From Chryseobacterium luquanense (GTDB taxonomy: Bacteria; Bacteroidota; Bacteroidia; Flavobacteriales; Weeksellaceae): a DNA stretch of 64,000 nucleotides. Of the stretch, positions 36,434 through 45,588 are shown piece after piece. Numbering within the stretch: position 1 is the first letter of the stretch; every line of letters starts with the position of its first letter. Under the pieces are notes generated by a model that was given only the letters and a program-made list of their open reading frames with translations, was not told where the DNA came from and did no database searches. The DNA is taken from the NCBI RefSeq assembly GCF_026460945.1, contig NZ_JAOVZV010000008.1, positions 310,001 through 374,000 on the forward strand, read 5' to 3'. The position numbers were made by a program, and so were the translations under genes.

Positions 36434-37678
36434 ATGCCAGTTTTTAAACCTTTCCGCGGAATCAGACCTCACAAAGAACATGAGGCCACATTTCCCACTC
36501 ATCCTTTAGATAATTTCACACAAGCTGAAATTGCTGAAAAAGCGCAAAAAGAAAAAACTTACATCAATATGATTAAACCTTATGTTGTAAGTAAATCTAA
36601 AGATGTTGACCGGAATTTAAGGAAAATCCGTACTACTTTTGAAGAGTTATTGGAAGATAAAACTCTGGTTCAGGACAGTTCTGCTTATTATCTTTATGAG
36701 CAGATTTATCCTAATAAACAAATCTTCCGTGGACTTTTGGGACTTACATCTATTGAAGATTTCTGGGCCGGAAAAATCAAAAGACACGAAAGTACGATTC
36801 CTCAAAGAAAAGAAAAGCTGGCGCATTATCTTGACAAAGTAAATCTTCAGGCAGAACCTGTTTTGCTGACTTATCCATCAAATTCTAAGATTGAATTACT
36901 GATGAATCATGAAGAGAAAAATGTTCCGATTTTCAATCACGTTGACACCATTGGAATCAGACATAAAATCTGGAGAATTGACAACCGTCTTAAACTACAG
37001 CAATTCAAGGAAGTAATCGATCAGATTGACTCTTTTTATATTGCAGACGGTCACCACAGAATTGGTTCTACAGCGCTTCATGCACAGCGTTTAAAAGATA
37101 AAAACAAAAAACATAACGGTACTGAAGCTTATAATTTTGTATATAGTTTTATCGTTTCCAACCAATCTATTAAAATCCACGACTACAATAGGATTTTAAA
37201 TAATATTGGGGATTTATCTACTGAAGAATTTCTGAAAAAGCTGGAAACCTATTTTCTTATTCACGAGAAAGAAGAAACTCCGTACTACCCTTCTCAAAAA
37301 TTCCATATTTCGATGTATTTGGATGGGAAATTTTACTCTCTTCACGTAAAACATGACCTTCGTTCTCAGGAAATGTCTCTTGATAATTTAGATCATCATC
37401 TTTTAGACAAGTATATAATTAAAGATATTCTTAACATTAAAGATTCAGACAGTTCTGATCAAATCACTTACGTAAAAGGAAGTTCAAATATTGAAGGAAT
37501 TAAACTTTTAAAAGAAAAAATAGACAAAGGTGAAGGAAAAGTAGGTTTTGGAATCTATCCCGTAAGCTTCAATGATATGATTAAAATATCTGATCTAAAG
37601 CTAAGTATGCCTCCAAAATGCACATTTATAGAGCCAAAATTGGTTACAGCATTATTAATGTACGATATGAAGCCTTAA
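36434..37678 (+). CDS. DUF1015 family protein
   Basis: This 414-residue protein belongs to DUF1015, whose role has not been settled. The start MPVFKPFRGIRP at 36434 is the standard beginning; an in-frame start inside serA at 36389 is rejected. Family stretches are FYIADGHHRIGSTALHAQ (about 211-228, with a His pair) and KIDKGEGKVGFGIYPVSFNDMI. The end MPPKCTFIEPKLVTALLMYDM is also typical. In Bacteroidota and Clostridia it is encoded with serC and serA, suggesting a link to serine or phosphohydroxypyruvate metabolism. Confidence 0.92.
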   Translation: MPVFKPFRGIRPHKEHEATFPTHPLDNFTQAEIAEKAQKEKTYINMIKPYVVSKSKDVDRNLRKIRTTFEELLEDKTLVQDSSAYYLYEQIYPNKQIFRGLLGLTSIEDFWAGKIKRHESTIPQRKEKLAHYLDKVNLQAEPVLLTYPSNSKIELLMNHEEKNVPIFNHVDTIGIRHKIWRIDNRLKLQQFKEVIDQIDSFYIADGHHRIGSTALHAQRLKDKNKKHNGTEAYNFVYSFIVSNQSIKIHDYNRILNNIGDLSTEEFLKKLETYFLIHEKEETPYYPSQKFHISMYLDGKFYSLHVKHDLRSQEMSLDNLDHHLLDKYIIKDILNIKDSDSSDQITYVKGSSNIEGIKLLKEKIDKGEGKVGFGIYPVSFNDMIKISDLKLSMPPKCTFIEPKLVTALLMYDMKP

Positions 37679-37730
37679 ATATCTATTTTTTCTTTATTTT
37701 TATGCTCCGAAAAGAAAACGCTCAGTAAAA

Positions 37731-39131
37731 ATGAAAAAAGTATTACTCATCATATTTCCACTCTTTTTGAGTGGATTTTTATTTTCTCAGAAAAAAACTC
37801 CGGCAAAAAAGCTAAGAGTAATTCCTAAATTCAATTATCACGAAGAATTTAAGAAAATCTCTGACGAAATTTTTCTTCACGGAACCGCTTATGATAACTT
37901 AGGCGAATTAACAAAAGGAATCGGGCCAAGATTTAGCGCAACACCAGGTTATACAAAAGCTGCAGAATGGGCTGAAAAAAAACTCAAAGAAGCCGGCGCA
38001 GAAAATATCTGGAAACAGGAAGTAAAAGTTCCAATCTGGATCAGAGGAAAAGAATCGTTGCAAATTAAAACCTCAAGCGGTGATTGGAAATCTATCAAAA
38101 TGCTGTCTTTTGGGAATTCTGAGGGTACTAAAGGTAAAGATTTGGTTGGAGATATTCTTTTAGTAAAAGACGTTCAGGAACTGGTAAATCTTAGAGTTGC
38201 AGATGCAAAAGATAAAATAATTTTCGTTAATTATCCGATTGATCCGACTGTAATCAGCACGGTAGATTCTTATATGATTGCTGCAAAATCAAAACTTATT
38301 TCAGCATCTGTAATTGGACAAAAAGGAGCAAAAGCTTTAATTATAAGATCTTTGACGACCGCTTCAGACGATATTCCTCATGCAAAACAGGTTTATTATG
38401 AACCGGAAGATAAGACGAGAATTCCTGCAATGACAATCGGCGTTCGTTCTGCTGATGAACTGGAAAGTTTACTCAAAAAAACTACAGTAAAAGCTAAAAT
38501 TAATATGTCTGCCGAATCAAAAGGCGAAACAATTAATCATAACATTATCGGAGAAATTCCTGGTAAAAAAGATTCAAAAGTTATTGTTCTCGGTGCACAG
38601 TTAGATTCATGGGATTTTGCTGAAGGAGCGCATGACGACGGAACCGGCGTTGTACAATGTCTGGAAGTTTTAAGAACTTTTAAAGCTTTAGGTTACGACA
38701 ATAATCATACGATAAGAGTTGTCCTTTACGCCAATAGTGAAAATGGCGGAATGGGACGGGAAACTTATGCAATGAGCGTAAAAAAGAAAGAAGAAAAACA
38801 TGTTTTGGCTTTAGGAACCGATTCCGGAGGATATTCTCCACGTGGATTTTCATTAGATATGTCTCCACAAAGAAGAAAGCTGATTTTTGAATGGAAAAAT
38901 TATTTCTTACCGTACGGAATTTATGATTTCGACCAAACTTATGCAATTCAGGATATTGCGCCTTTGAAAAAATTAGATATTCCTTTGGCCGAAATGGTTG
39001 TCGATACTCAAAGATATTTCGATTACCATCATTCTGAAAAAGACACTTTCGACAAAGTCAACAAAAGAGAATTGTTACTCGGAGCTGTTGCAATGTCTCA
39101 GTTTGTTTTTATGATTGACAAGAATTGGTAG
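37731..39131 (+). CDS. M28-family peptidase homologue, probably inactive (carboxypeptidase Q-like)
   Basis: This 466-residue exported protein (signal LLIIFPLFLSGFLFSQ) has the M28/PGCP layout: an inserted PA-like domain (about 130-260) inside a zinc-peptidase fold. Compared with the paralogue at 40188-41546, the first metal ligand His is Gln290 (GAQLDSWD in place of GGHLDSWD). The catalytic Glu is Ser336 (YANSENG in place of FANEENG). The Asp-Asp pair (GAHDDGTG) and late His (YHHSEKDTF) remain. Peptidase activity is probably lost. It is the first unit of a mirror-image duplication. Confidence 0.88.
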   Translation: MKKVLLIIFPLFLSGFLFSQKKTPAKKLRVIPKFNYHEEFKKISDEIFLHGTAYDNLGELTKGIGPRFSATPGYTKAAEWAEKKLKEAGAENIWKQEVKVPIWIRGKESLQIKTSSGDWKSIKMLSFGNSEGTKGKDLVGDILLVKDVQELVNLRVADAKDKIIFVNYPIDPTVISTVDSYMIAAKSKLISASVIGQKGAKALIIRSLTTASDDIPHAKQVYYEPEDKTRIPAMTIGVRSADELESLLKKTTVKAKINMSAESKGETINHNIIGEIPGKKDSKVIVLGAQLDSWDFAEGAHDDGTGVVQCLEVLRTFKALGYDNNHTIRVVLYANSENGGMGRETYAMSVKKKEEKHVLALGTDSGGYSPRGFSLDMSPQRRKLIFEWKNYFLPYGIYDFDQTYAIQDIAPLKKLDIPLAEMVVDTQRYFDYHHSEKDTFDKVNKRELLLGAVAMSQFVFMIDKNW

Positions 39132-39150
39132 AAAAACTAAAATTATAAAA

Positions 39151-39615
39151 ATGGAAATCAATCAATTAAATTTAAACCCAGAGCAAATATCGAATGAAAA
39201 AGTAAAAAAACTGTATCTACAAGTGCAGGAACTCATCGAAAAACTGAATCATAAAAATATTCCATCTGGAACTGTACAATTTATCAACCAGAAAATCAGT
39301 GATGTAAACGCAACAGTTTTGATAGGCTTTCAACTTCAAAAGCTCCTTAAAAGCACTCAGACTACCATCATCAAAAAGCTGGAAACTGATCATAAAGTTG
39401 TTCCAAAGAATTATTACAGAAACCTTTGGACTGCTTTAGGAATGTCTGCTTTTGGATTACCTTTCGGTTTATTGTTTGGTTTATTGATAGGAAATATTGG
39501 TTTAATGGCAATTGGTTTACCCATCGGTTTGGCAATTGGTGTCGGCGTAGGAACATCAATGGATAAAAAGGCATTGAAAGAAGGAAGACAAATAGATATT
39601 GAACTGAAATTTTAG
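39151..39615 (+). CDS. Glycine-rich membrane protein, copy 1
   Basis: This 154-residue protein has a soluble helical N-terminal part (about 1-90) and two membrane segments rich in Gly (LGMSAFGLPFGLLFGLLIG and AIGLPIGLAIGVGVG) in a glycine-zipper pattern. It ends in a conserved MDKKALKEGRQIDIELKF tail. The start at 39151 gives MEINQLNL, identical to the start of copy 2; a start twelve codons upstream overlaps the peptidase gene. No known family is recognised. The neighbouring peptidase-like genes suggest an envelope role. Confidence 0.78.
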   Translation: MEINQLNLNPEQISNEKVKKLYLQVQELIEKLNHKNIPSGTVQFINQKISDVNATVLIGFQLQKLLKSTQTTIIKKLETDHKVVPKNYYRNLWTALGMSAFGLPFGLLFGLLIGNIGLMAIGLPIGLAIGVGVGTSMDKKALKEGRQIDIELKF

Positions 39616-39699
39616 TTTTTATATAAAATTATTAATAAAAACTAAGCTTTAAGTCTGAAAAAAATTAAAGATGACTCACAAATATATTTACGGTAAAAC

Positions 39700-40164
39700 A
39701 TGGAAATCAATCAATTAAACTTAAAATTTGATCAGGTCAACAATCCTAAATTGAGTGATCTTTATTTTCAGATGCAGGATATTTTGAAGAGAACTAATAA
39801 CAAAAAATTACCTACTGAAGCAATTCAGTATATCAATCATATAGTTGAACAGATAAATTCATCAACATTAAAAGATAAACCATTATTAGAGTTACTAAAA
39901 GAAAAACAAAATTATATTGTAAAATTCCTTGAGAAAAAGCACAATATTGTTACAAAAAATCTTTACAGAAATATGTGGATTAGTCTTGGAGCAATAGTTT
40001 TTGGCTTACCAATTGGCTTTTTATTAGCTTATATATTTAATAATGCTAGATTTTTCGCATTGGGGCTTCTCGCAGGAGCGGGAATAGGTACTTTGGTTGG
40101 TATTTCGATGGATAATAAAGCTTTGAGAGAAGGAAGACAACTTAACATCGAATTAAAGTATTAA
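39700..40164 (+). CDS. Glycine-rich membrane protein, copy 2
   Basis: This 154-residue paralogue of the gene at 39151 has the same length, the same MEINQLNL start and a matching tail (MDNKALREGRQLNIELKY). Membrane segments are about 97-117 and 123-140. The central region has diverged strongly, so the duplication is old or under relaxed selection. It lies 23 bases before the second peptidase gene, so the two are probably cotranscribed. Function unknown. Confidence 0.78.
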   Translation: MEINQLNLKFDQVNNPKLSDLYFQMQDILKRTNNKKLPTEAIQYINHIVEQINSSTLKDKPLLELLKEKQNYIVKFLEKKHNIVTKNLYRNMWISLGAIVFGLPIGFLLAYIFNNARFFALGLLAGAGIGTLVGISMDNKALREGRQLNIELKY

Positions 40165-40187
40165 TTTTTAGTGTATTCAAATTAATC

Positions 40188-41546
40188 ATGAAACATATAT
40201 TATCAACTGTCATTTTATTTTTAAGTCTAAATTCTTTTGGACAGACCAAAGAAGATTCCATCCAATTCAGCAGAATTTCAACGGAGATTTTAAATAAAGG
40301 AAAATCATACAATGAATTAAGAGATTTAACGAAAAATATTGGTCACAGATTGAGCGGTTCAGAAGCTTACGAAAAATCGGTAAAATGGGCAGAGCAAAAG
40401 CTGAAAGAAGCAGGAGCCGATAAAGTATGGTTACAAGAAGTGATGATTCCGGTTTGGGAACGAGGAAAAGAATCTTTAAAAATAAAAACTCAAAACGGAC
40501 AATGGAAATCTTTAAAAATGCTTTCTTTAGGGAATTCTGAAGGAACAAAAGGAAAAGATATTTCCGGAGAAATTATCATGGTAAAATCTTTAGACGAATA
40601 CGAAAAACTCAGTCCCGAACAAATAAAAGATAAAATTGTTTTCTTTAGTTATCCGTTTAGTCAGTCTTATGTTCAAACTTTCAAAGCGTACAGTGATGCA
40701 GCGGTTTATCGTTCGACTGCAGCTTCATTAACGGCGAAAAAAGGTGGAAAATTTGCCATTGTTCGTTCGCTTTCATCAGCATTTGATGATGTTCCTCATA
40801 CCGGAGCGATGCGTTATAATGAAAATGTAGAAAAAATTCCTGCCGTTGCAATCGGAAATACAACCGCAGATGAATTGGAAAATCTTTTAAAATCACAGAA
40901 AATTACCGCAAAACTCAATTCAAACTGTGGAATGAAAGGTGAGAAACTCTCCCACTCTGTTATTGGTGAAATTACAGGTCACAAAGACCAAAGCGTCATC
41001 GTTGTTGGCGGACATTTAGATTCTTGGGATGTTGGTGAAGGAGCTCATGACGACGGAGCAGGAATTGTTCAAAGTATCGAAGTTTTAAGAACTTTTAAAA
41101 ATTTAGGCATAAAAAATAATCACACGATCAGAGTGGTCTGTTTTGCAAATGAAGAAAACGGCGTAAAAGGCGGTCAACAATACGGAAAAACAGTAAAAGA
41201 AGCCAACGAAAAACATCTTTTTGCTTTGGAATCTGATGCAGGTGGATTTACTCCAAGAGGAATTGCTCTTGAAATGGATGAATCTAAAATTAGCCAAATT
41301 AAAAGTTGGTCGTCTTTATTTTTACCTTATGGAGCTTATGATTTTGAAGGAAGATATTCAGGAACAGATATTTATCCGTTGAAAGACATGGGAATTCCAA
41401 CAGCTGAATTGGCTCCGGATTCTCAAAGATATTTTGACATTCATCATACCGAAGAAGATACTTTTGAGAAAGTTAACCGTCGCGAGTTGCTTTTGGGAGC
41501 AACGATCATGACGCAGATGATTTACATGATTGATAAGAATTGGTAA
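40188..41546 (+). CDS. M28-family peptidase (carboxypeptidase Q-like)
   Basis: This 452-residue exported zinc peptidase (signal ILSTVILFLSLNSFGQ) keeps the full M28 site: His276 and Asp278 in GGHLDSWD, the bridging Asp in EGAHDDGAG, catalytic Glu322 and ligand Glu323 in FANEENG, Asp in LESDAGGF, and His in IHHTEEDTF. The inserted PA-like domain spans about 125-250. It would remove single residues from peptides in the periplasm or outside. It is closely related to the gene at 37731, which has lost two of these residues. Confidence 0.9.
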   Translation: MKHILSTVILFLSLNSFGQTKEDSIQFSRISTEILNKGKSYNELRDLTKNIGHRLSGSEAYEKSVKWAEQKLKEAGADKVWLQEVMIPVWERGKESLKIKTQNGQWKSLKMLSLGNSEGTKGKDISGEIIMVKSLDEYEKLSPEQIKDKIVFFSYPFSQSYVQTFKAYSDAAVYRSTAASLTAKKGGKFAIVRSLSSAFDDVPHTGAMRYNENVEKIPAVAIGNTTADELENLLKSQKITAKLNSNCGMKGEKLSHSVIGEITGHKDQSVIVVGGHLDSWDVGEGAHDDGAGIVQSIEVLRTFKNLGIKNNHTIRVVCFANEENGVKGGQQYGKTVKEANEKHLFALESDAGGFTPRGIALEMDESKISQIKSWSSLFLPYGAYDFEGRYSGTDIYPLKDMGIPTAELAPDSQRYFDIHHTEEDTFEKVNRRELLLGATIMTQMIYMIDKNW

Positions 41547-41579
41547 AAGATAAAGTCATCGATTTGAGGATTTTTCTGT

Positions 41580-42060
41580 TTATTGGAAATTGAAAAACAT
41601 TCTTTTTAATTTATGATAAAAATTATTACTCTGCCAATTCACATCAAATTTCTTTGAATGATTTTGGTTTGGAGGCATTGAAATTTTAGCATGAAACATA
41701 GGAGAATTGTGTTTTATCTGCTGATAATATGTAATATCTAAATCAGACTTTTTCAAATATTCAATTTCAATAATTGTCTTATTATTTTCAGCTTTAAAAA
41801 CATACAAAACAACATCATAAAGATCATTAAAGCACTCATTCAAAGTTTTTGTAGCGAAATTCAAATTTTGAGGGATTTTTTTTGAATTATACTTTTTTTA
41901 GTTTTCTCAATTCATGAAAATTATTGTATTCTAATTTATTTACATCGGTCAAAATATACAGACAATTGTTTGAAACTATATTCCAGCATTTTTCATTTAC
42001 TAATTCTAGCAAAAGATTCGTAGTAATTTTAATATTTTTTTCTAAAATTTTATAATCCAT
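41580..42060 (-). pseudogene. Hypothetical gene split by a one-base frameshift
   Basis: Two open segments on the minus strand, 41887-42060 (57 codons from an ATG) and one ending at 41580, are in frames one base apart. They meet at a run of seven T (A7 on the coding strand) at 41893-41899. Removing one base from the run joins them into a protein of about 159 residues reading through RKLKKYNSKKIPQNLNF. The second segment alone has only a TTG start at 41864. No family is recognised; the C-terminal half is Asn/Lys-rich. A real mutation and a homopolymer sequencing error are both possible. Confidence 0.6.
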
Positions 42061-42095
42061 TTTAGTTATTAAATAATGAATAGGAGATTATTTAA

Positions 42096-43262
42096 TTAAT
42101 TCAAATACTCTTTTTTATCAACCGTAAAATCCAGAATTTGATCACCTCTTTTTATCTTGATTTTTATTGATTTAAAATTTTTCTCTACTCGATTTAGTAA
42201 ATATTCGCAAGAAGAAATATCATTTAAGTTTTCAAAACTGGTATCATTGATGCTTAAAATTTCATCATCAATTTGAATGGGAAAATCTTTTTGCTGAAAA
42301 ACCAAAACTACTTTTGCTTTAAGGTTAACAAAACGATAAGCAAAACCAAAAGACTGCATTTTTGAAGGAGTATCTATAATGCGGTGCAGATAAATTTTAT
42401 TATTTTCCCAATCGATGATAAATTTAAATTTCTTTAAAAATTCGTTTCCAAGAAGACTAGAATTTCCTGTCGTTACAATTTCATTTTGAAATTTATGTTG
42501 AGCTAATTCCAGTTCTTTTGGTCTAAAATGATACGAAGAAACCGGTTTTCCTGCGCCAAAAGCTCCTACAGAATTTATCCCAAAAGATTCTACAGACTTT
42601 ACAGTTGCATTTTTAGAATTGTACTCACTATCCGAAATCTTTATACCACCAGTAAATCCTGTATCAAAAGTTAGATTAATTTTTTTGTCTAAAATTTTAG
42701 ATTCTATAATAGGTGTTTTCTGAGACAGCGAGAAAAATTTAAAAACCGTTTCATAATCTTCAATCCGGAAATTTTTCAAATCTGTCGTTGCTTCCAATGT
42801 ATTTTCAGAATAATTCATTCTCCAAAACAGTTTTGCCATTTGATTTGCACCAATGACGCCGTCAATTTTCAGACATCCAAACTCATGACCCTGCAAATCC
42901 ATCACCATCGCTCCCACATTTTTGAAAATTACCTGATCAATTGTCATTTCTGGCAACTCAGTAAAAATCTGTTCCTGCTTATTTTTCTGCGAATCTCCTA
43001 CTCTACTTTTATGCTTTTTCTTAAGATTCATTTCATCATACACAGAATGAGAAATCACAGTTGGTGCACCTGTATCGAACAAAAACTGATAGGGCTTTCC
43101 ATTAATAATAACCTTTACCAATGGAATCTCATTTTCAAAAGTAAGATTAATTTTCTCTACCGGATTTTTCAATATTGCTTCTCCTTTTTCAAAAAATTTC
43201 CTTCCTTGAGCTGAAACAGTAATTGTGAAAAATATTAAAACAAAAAATAGAACTTTCTTCAT
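42096..43262 (-). CDS. Secreted retropepsin-like aspartyl protease with PDZ-like end
   Basis: This 388-residue protein has a signal peptide (VLFFVLIFFTITVSAQ). Two aspartyl-protease motifs, FLFDTGAPTVIS (about 59-70) and LTFDTGFTGGIKIS (about 195-208), mark two halves that could form one active site. The C-terminal ~85 residues (FPIQIDDEILSINDTSFENL...) look like a PDZ domain. Such proteins are common in Bacteroidota, are placed in the periplasm or on the surface, and have few known substrates. It is not obviously linked to its neighbours. Confidence 0.85.
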   Translation of the reverse strand: MKKVLFFVLIFFTITVSAQGRKFFEKGEAILKNPVEKINLTFENEIPLVKVIINGKPYQFLFDTGAPTVISHSVYDEMNLKKKHKSRVGDSQKNKQEQIFTELPEMTIDQVIFKNVGAMVMDLQGHEFGCLKIDGVIGANQMAKLFWRMNYSENTLEATTDLKNFRIEDYETVFKFFSLSQKTPIIESKILDKKINLTFDTGFTGGIKISDSEYNSKNATVKSVESFGINSVGAFGAGKPVSSYHFRPKELELAQHKFQNEIVTTGNSSLLGNEFLKKFKFIIDWENNKIYLHRIIDTPSKMQSFGFAYRFVNLKAKVVLVFQQKDFPIQIDDEILSINDTSFENLNDISSCEYLLNRVEKNFKSIKIKIKRGDQILDFTVDKKEYLN

Positions 43263-43423
43263 GGATTATTTTTGATAAAAATAGTGTTTTTGAAATCAAA
43301 TTTTAAGAATTAAAATTAATAAAATAAACATTTCCTAGAGAAATTTAAAACTAAAATACGGTTTTCCGTAAAAAAGTAAAATGCCATTTTCATATCATTG
43401 CACATCAAACAAAACTAGTAACC

Positions 43424-45127
43424 ATGGAAATTATTTTAATTTTTATTCTGGGCATTTTGGCCGTTTATTTTTATACTAAATTAATAAAGCTAAAGAACGA
43501 AATCAAAACCAAAGATTTAAAAATCTCTGAACTAACAAAAAATATTAATCAATTTCAATCTTTAATATCAAAATATCAGTTTGAAAACAATTCATTCAAA
43601 AACAAGCTACAATTGGCACGAACAGAGTTTTCAAATCTTCAAATCAACAATCGTGAACTGAAAGATAAAATTGCCGAATTAAGCAAATATCAAAATATTA
43701 TCGATGTAAAAATTGAGTGTGAATATTTACTCAAAAAGGCTCAAAAAGATTACGAAAGATTAAGAGAAAAAGGAAATCAGGAATTATCTGAAGCACAGGA
43801 AAATGCAAAAGAATCACGCAGAATTACTAAAGAACTTACTGAAAAGAAGCAGCGTGAAATTGAACTTTTGTATGAAAATGCAGTGAGAGAATCGAAAAGA
43901 ATCATTGAAAATGCAGAAAATAAGGCTGAAACAATCGGTGGTGATGCGTATCGAAGTCTGAGAGAAGCCAATAAAATTGCAGACAGAATTCAGGCAATGA
44001 AAAATGTAATCAAAGGATATGGGAATGAATATTTAGTCCCAAATTACACACTTCTAGACCAACTTGCAGAAGATTTCAGTCATAAAGAAGCAGGAGAAAA
44101 CTTGAAAAAACTTCGTCAGAATAATAAAATAATGATTGTCAACAGACAAGCCGGAATTTGTGAATATATGGATGAAGAGCGACAAAAAACAGCGGTAGAT
44201 TTTGTGATTGATGCATATAACGGGAAAGTCGATTCTATTTTGTCGACCGTAAGATAAGATAATTATGGAATTTTAAAACAGAAAATTGAAGATGCTTTCC
44301 AGCTAGTTAATTTTAATGGAAAAGCTTTTAGAAATGCTAGAATCTCTGAAATTTATCATCAGGCGAGATTAGAAGAACTGAAATGGGCAGTTGTGGCGCA
44401 AGAATTACGAGCAATGGAACTTGAAGAGCAAAGAGAAATCCGAGAACGAATTCGTGAAGAAGAAAAAGCCCGTAAAGAATTTGAAAAAGCAATGAAAGAT
44501 GCTGAAAAAGAGGAACAGACTTTAAAAAAATTGATTGAAAAAGCTGAAGCACAAGTTTCTAGAGCCAATGAAGAGCAAAAAGCACTTTTCCAGCAAAAAC
44601 TGGAGGAACTTCAGGGGAAATTGGAGGCTGCAGAAGAAAAAAATCAAAGAGCGATTTCTATGGCACAACAAACGAAAACCGGAAATGTTTATATCATTTC
44701 AAATGTAGGTTCTTTTGGCGAAGATGTTTATAAAATCGGAATGACGAGACGTTTGGAGCCTTTGGATAGAGTTCGTGAGTTGGGTGATGCAAGTGTTCCT
44801 TTTGAATTTGATGTTCATGCCATGATTTATTCTGATGATGCACCTGCTTTAGAAAGACAGCTTCACAAGAAATTTCTTAAAAACCAGCTTAATAAAATCA
44901 ATCCACGAAAAGAATTTTTCAGACTTGAACTTAATGATTTGAAAAATCACATCGAAAATATGGGTATAAATTGTAAATGGACACTTCTTGCCGAAGCAAA
45001 ACAATATCGTGAAACTTTGAAACTGGAAGAAGAAATGAAAACAAACAAGTCTATGGAAGCCGAATGGAAACGTTTTCAAGAGGTTACAGATCCTGTAATT
45101 TATGATGAAGTGATTGAAGAAGTTTAG
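43424..45127 (+). pseudogene. DUF4041 / T5orf172 (GIY-YIG-like) protein gene with an in-frame TAA
   Basis: One reading frame of 568 codons is cut by a TAA at 44255-44257 (codon 278). Before it are a membrane anchor (IILIFILGILAVYFY), a coiled coil (about 25-150) and a DUF4041 domain. After it the same frame continues as DNYGILKQKIEDAFQLVNFNG, a Glu/Arg-rich coiled coil and a T5orf172 domain (GNVYIISNVGSFGEDVYKIGMTRR). An ATG at 44393 could start the 244-residue second half. Relatives are single proteins of about this total length, often near phage or island genes. TAT or TAC (Tyr) to TAA would explain the break. Both halves look otherwise intact. Confidence 0.82.
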
Positions 45128-45183
45128 AGGCTCACTCCTATTTTAGTCTGAATAAACTTTTTTGAAATATTTTTAAAATTTTA

Positions 45184-45214
45184 TTTGCCAGAATTAAAAA
45201 ACGTCTTATATTTG
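45184..45214 (+). promoter_or_regulatory. Promoter of the tRNA-Ser gene
   Basis: TTTG at 45184-45187 and TATATTTG at 45207-45214 are separated by 19 bases and match the Bacteroidota -33/-7 pair. The tRNA begins 34 bases after the -7 box. Confidence 0.75.
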
Positions 45215-45248
45215 CACCACTGAAAACAACGATATTCTCGAGGTTTTT

Positions 45249-45333
45249 GGAGAGATGGCAGAGTGGTCGATTGCGATAGTCTTGAAAACTATTGACTGTA
45301 ACAGGTCCGGGGGTTCGAATCCCTCTCTCTCCG
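45249..45333 (+). tRNA. tRNA-Ser (anticodon TGA)
   Basis: An 85-base class II tRNA: acceptor arm GGAGAGA pairs with TCTCTCC, followed by discriminator G. The anticodon loop CTTGAAA carries TGA between paired arms, a long variable arm follows, and GGTTCGAATCC forms the T arm. No CCA is encoded. The 3' end is the probable integration site of the island that starts just beyond it. Confidence 0.95.
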
Positions 45334-45357
45334 CTGGTAGAGATACTAAAATAAGCC

Positions 45358-45393
45358 AAAACGCTGTAAACATCAATGTTTACAGCGTTTTTT
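45358..45393 (+). terminator. Terminator after tRNA-Ser
   Basis: A perfect stem of about 15 bp (AAAACGCTGTAAACA and its complement) around a 4-base loop, followed by a T run, 25 bases after the tRNA. Confidence 0.9.
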
Positions 45394-45427
45394 GTTTTTT
45401 ACGAAGTATCAAAAAAAAGTCAAAATG

Positions 45428-45491
45428 GGTCACGATTTGTATGACCTTTTTCGTGACCTATCCTGAAAATTTGAAAATAGGTCACGAAAAA
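45428..45491. repeat. GGTCACGA repeats with 15-bp inverted arms beside the integrase
   Basis: GGTCACGA occurs at 45428-45435 and 45480-45487, and its complement at 45451-45458. The last two lie in a perfect 15-bp inverted repeat (45447-45461 and 45477-45491) with 15 bases between. The site lies between the tRNA and the integrase start, where arm-type integrase sites, excisionase sites or an operator would be expected. Confidence 0.6.
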
Positions 45492-45588
45492 TTCAGGGAA
45501 ACCCGACCAATAGGCTGTTTAAAGGTTGTACATCTTGCAAAAAGTGGTAACAAAAAGTAAATTATTAATTAATTAAAGTTATCACGTT

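Noticed and set aside
41893..41899. Programmed frameshift at the A7 run of the broken hypothetical gene
   Set aside because: The second frame is +1, whereas a slippery A run would mostly give -1 slippage, and no stimulator structure was seen. A mutation or sequencing error is more likely.
42840..43214. 124-codon frame opposite the aspartyl protease gene
   Set aside because: Antisense shadow with low-complexity hydrophobic translation; the protease motifs are on the other strand.
45255..45560. Open frame of 101 codons across the tRNA-Ser and its terminator
   Set aside because: It overlaps the tRNA on the same strand and runs through the terminator and the repeat site; the translation has no family likeness.
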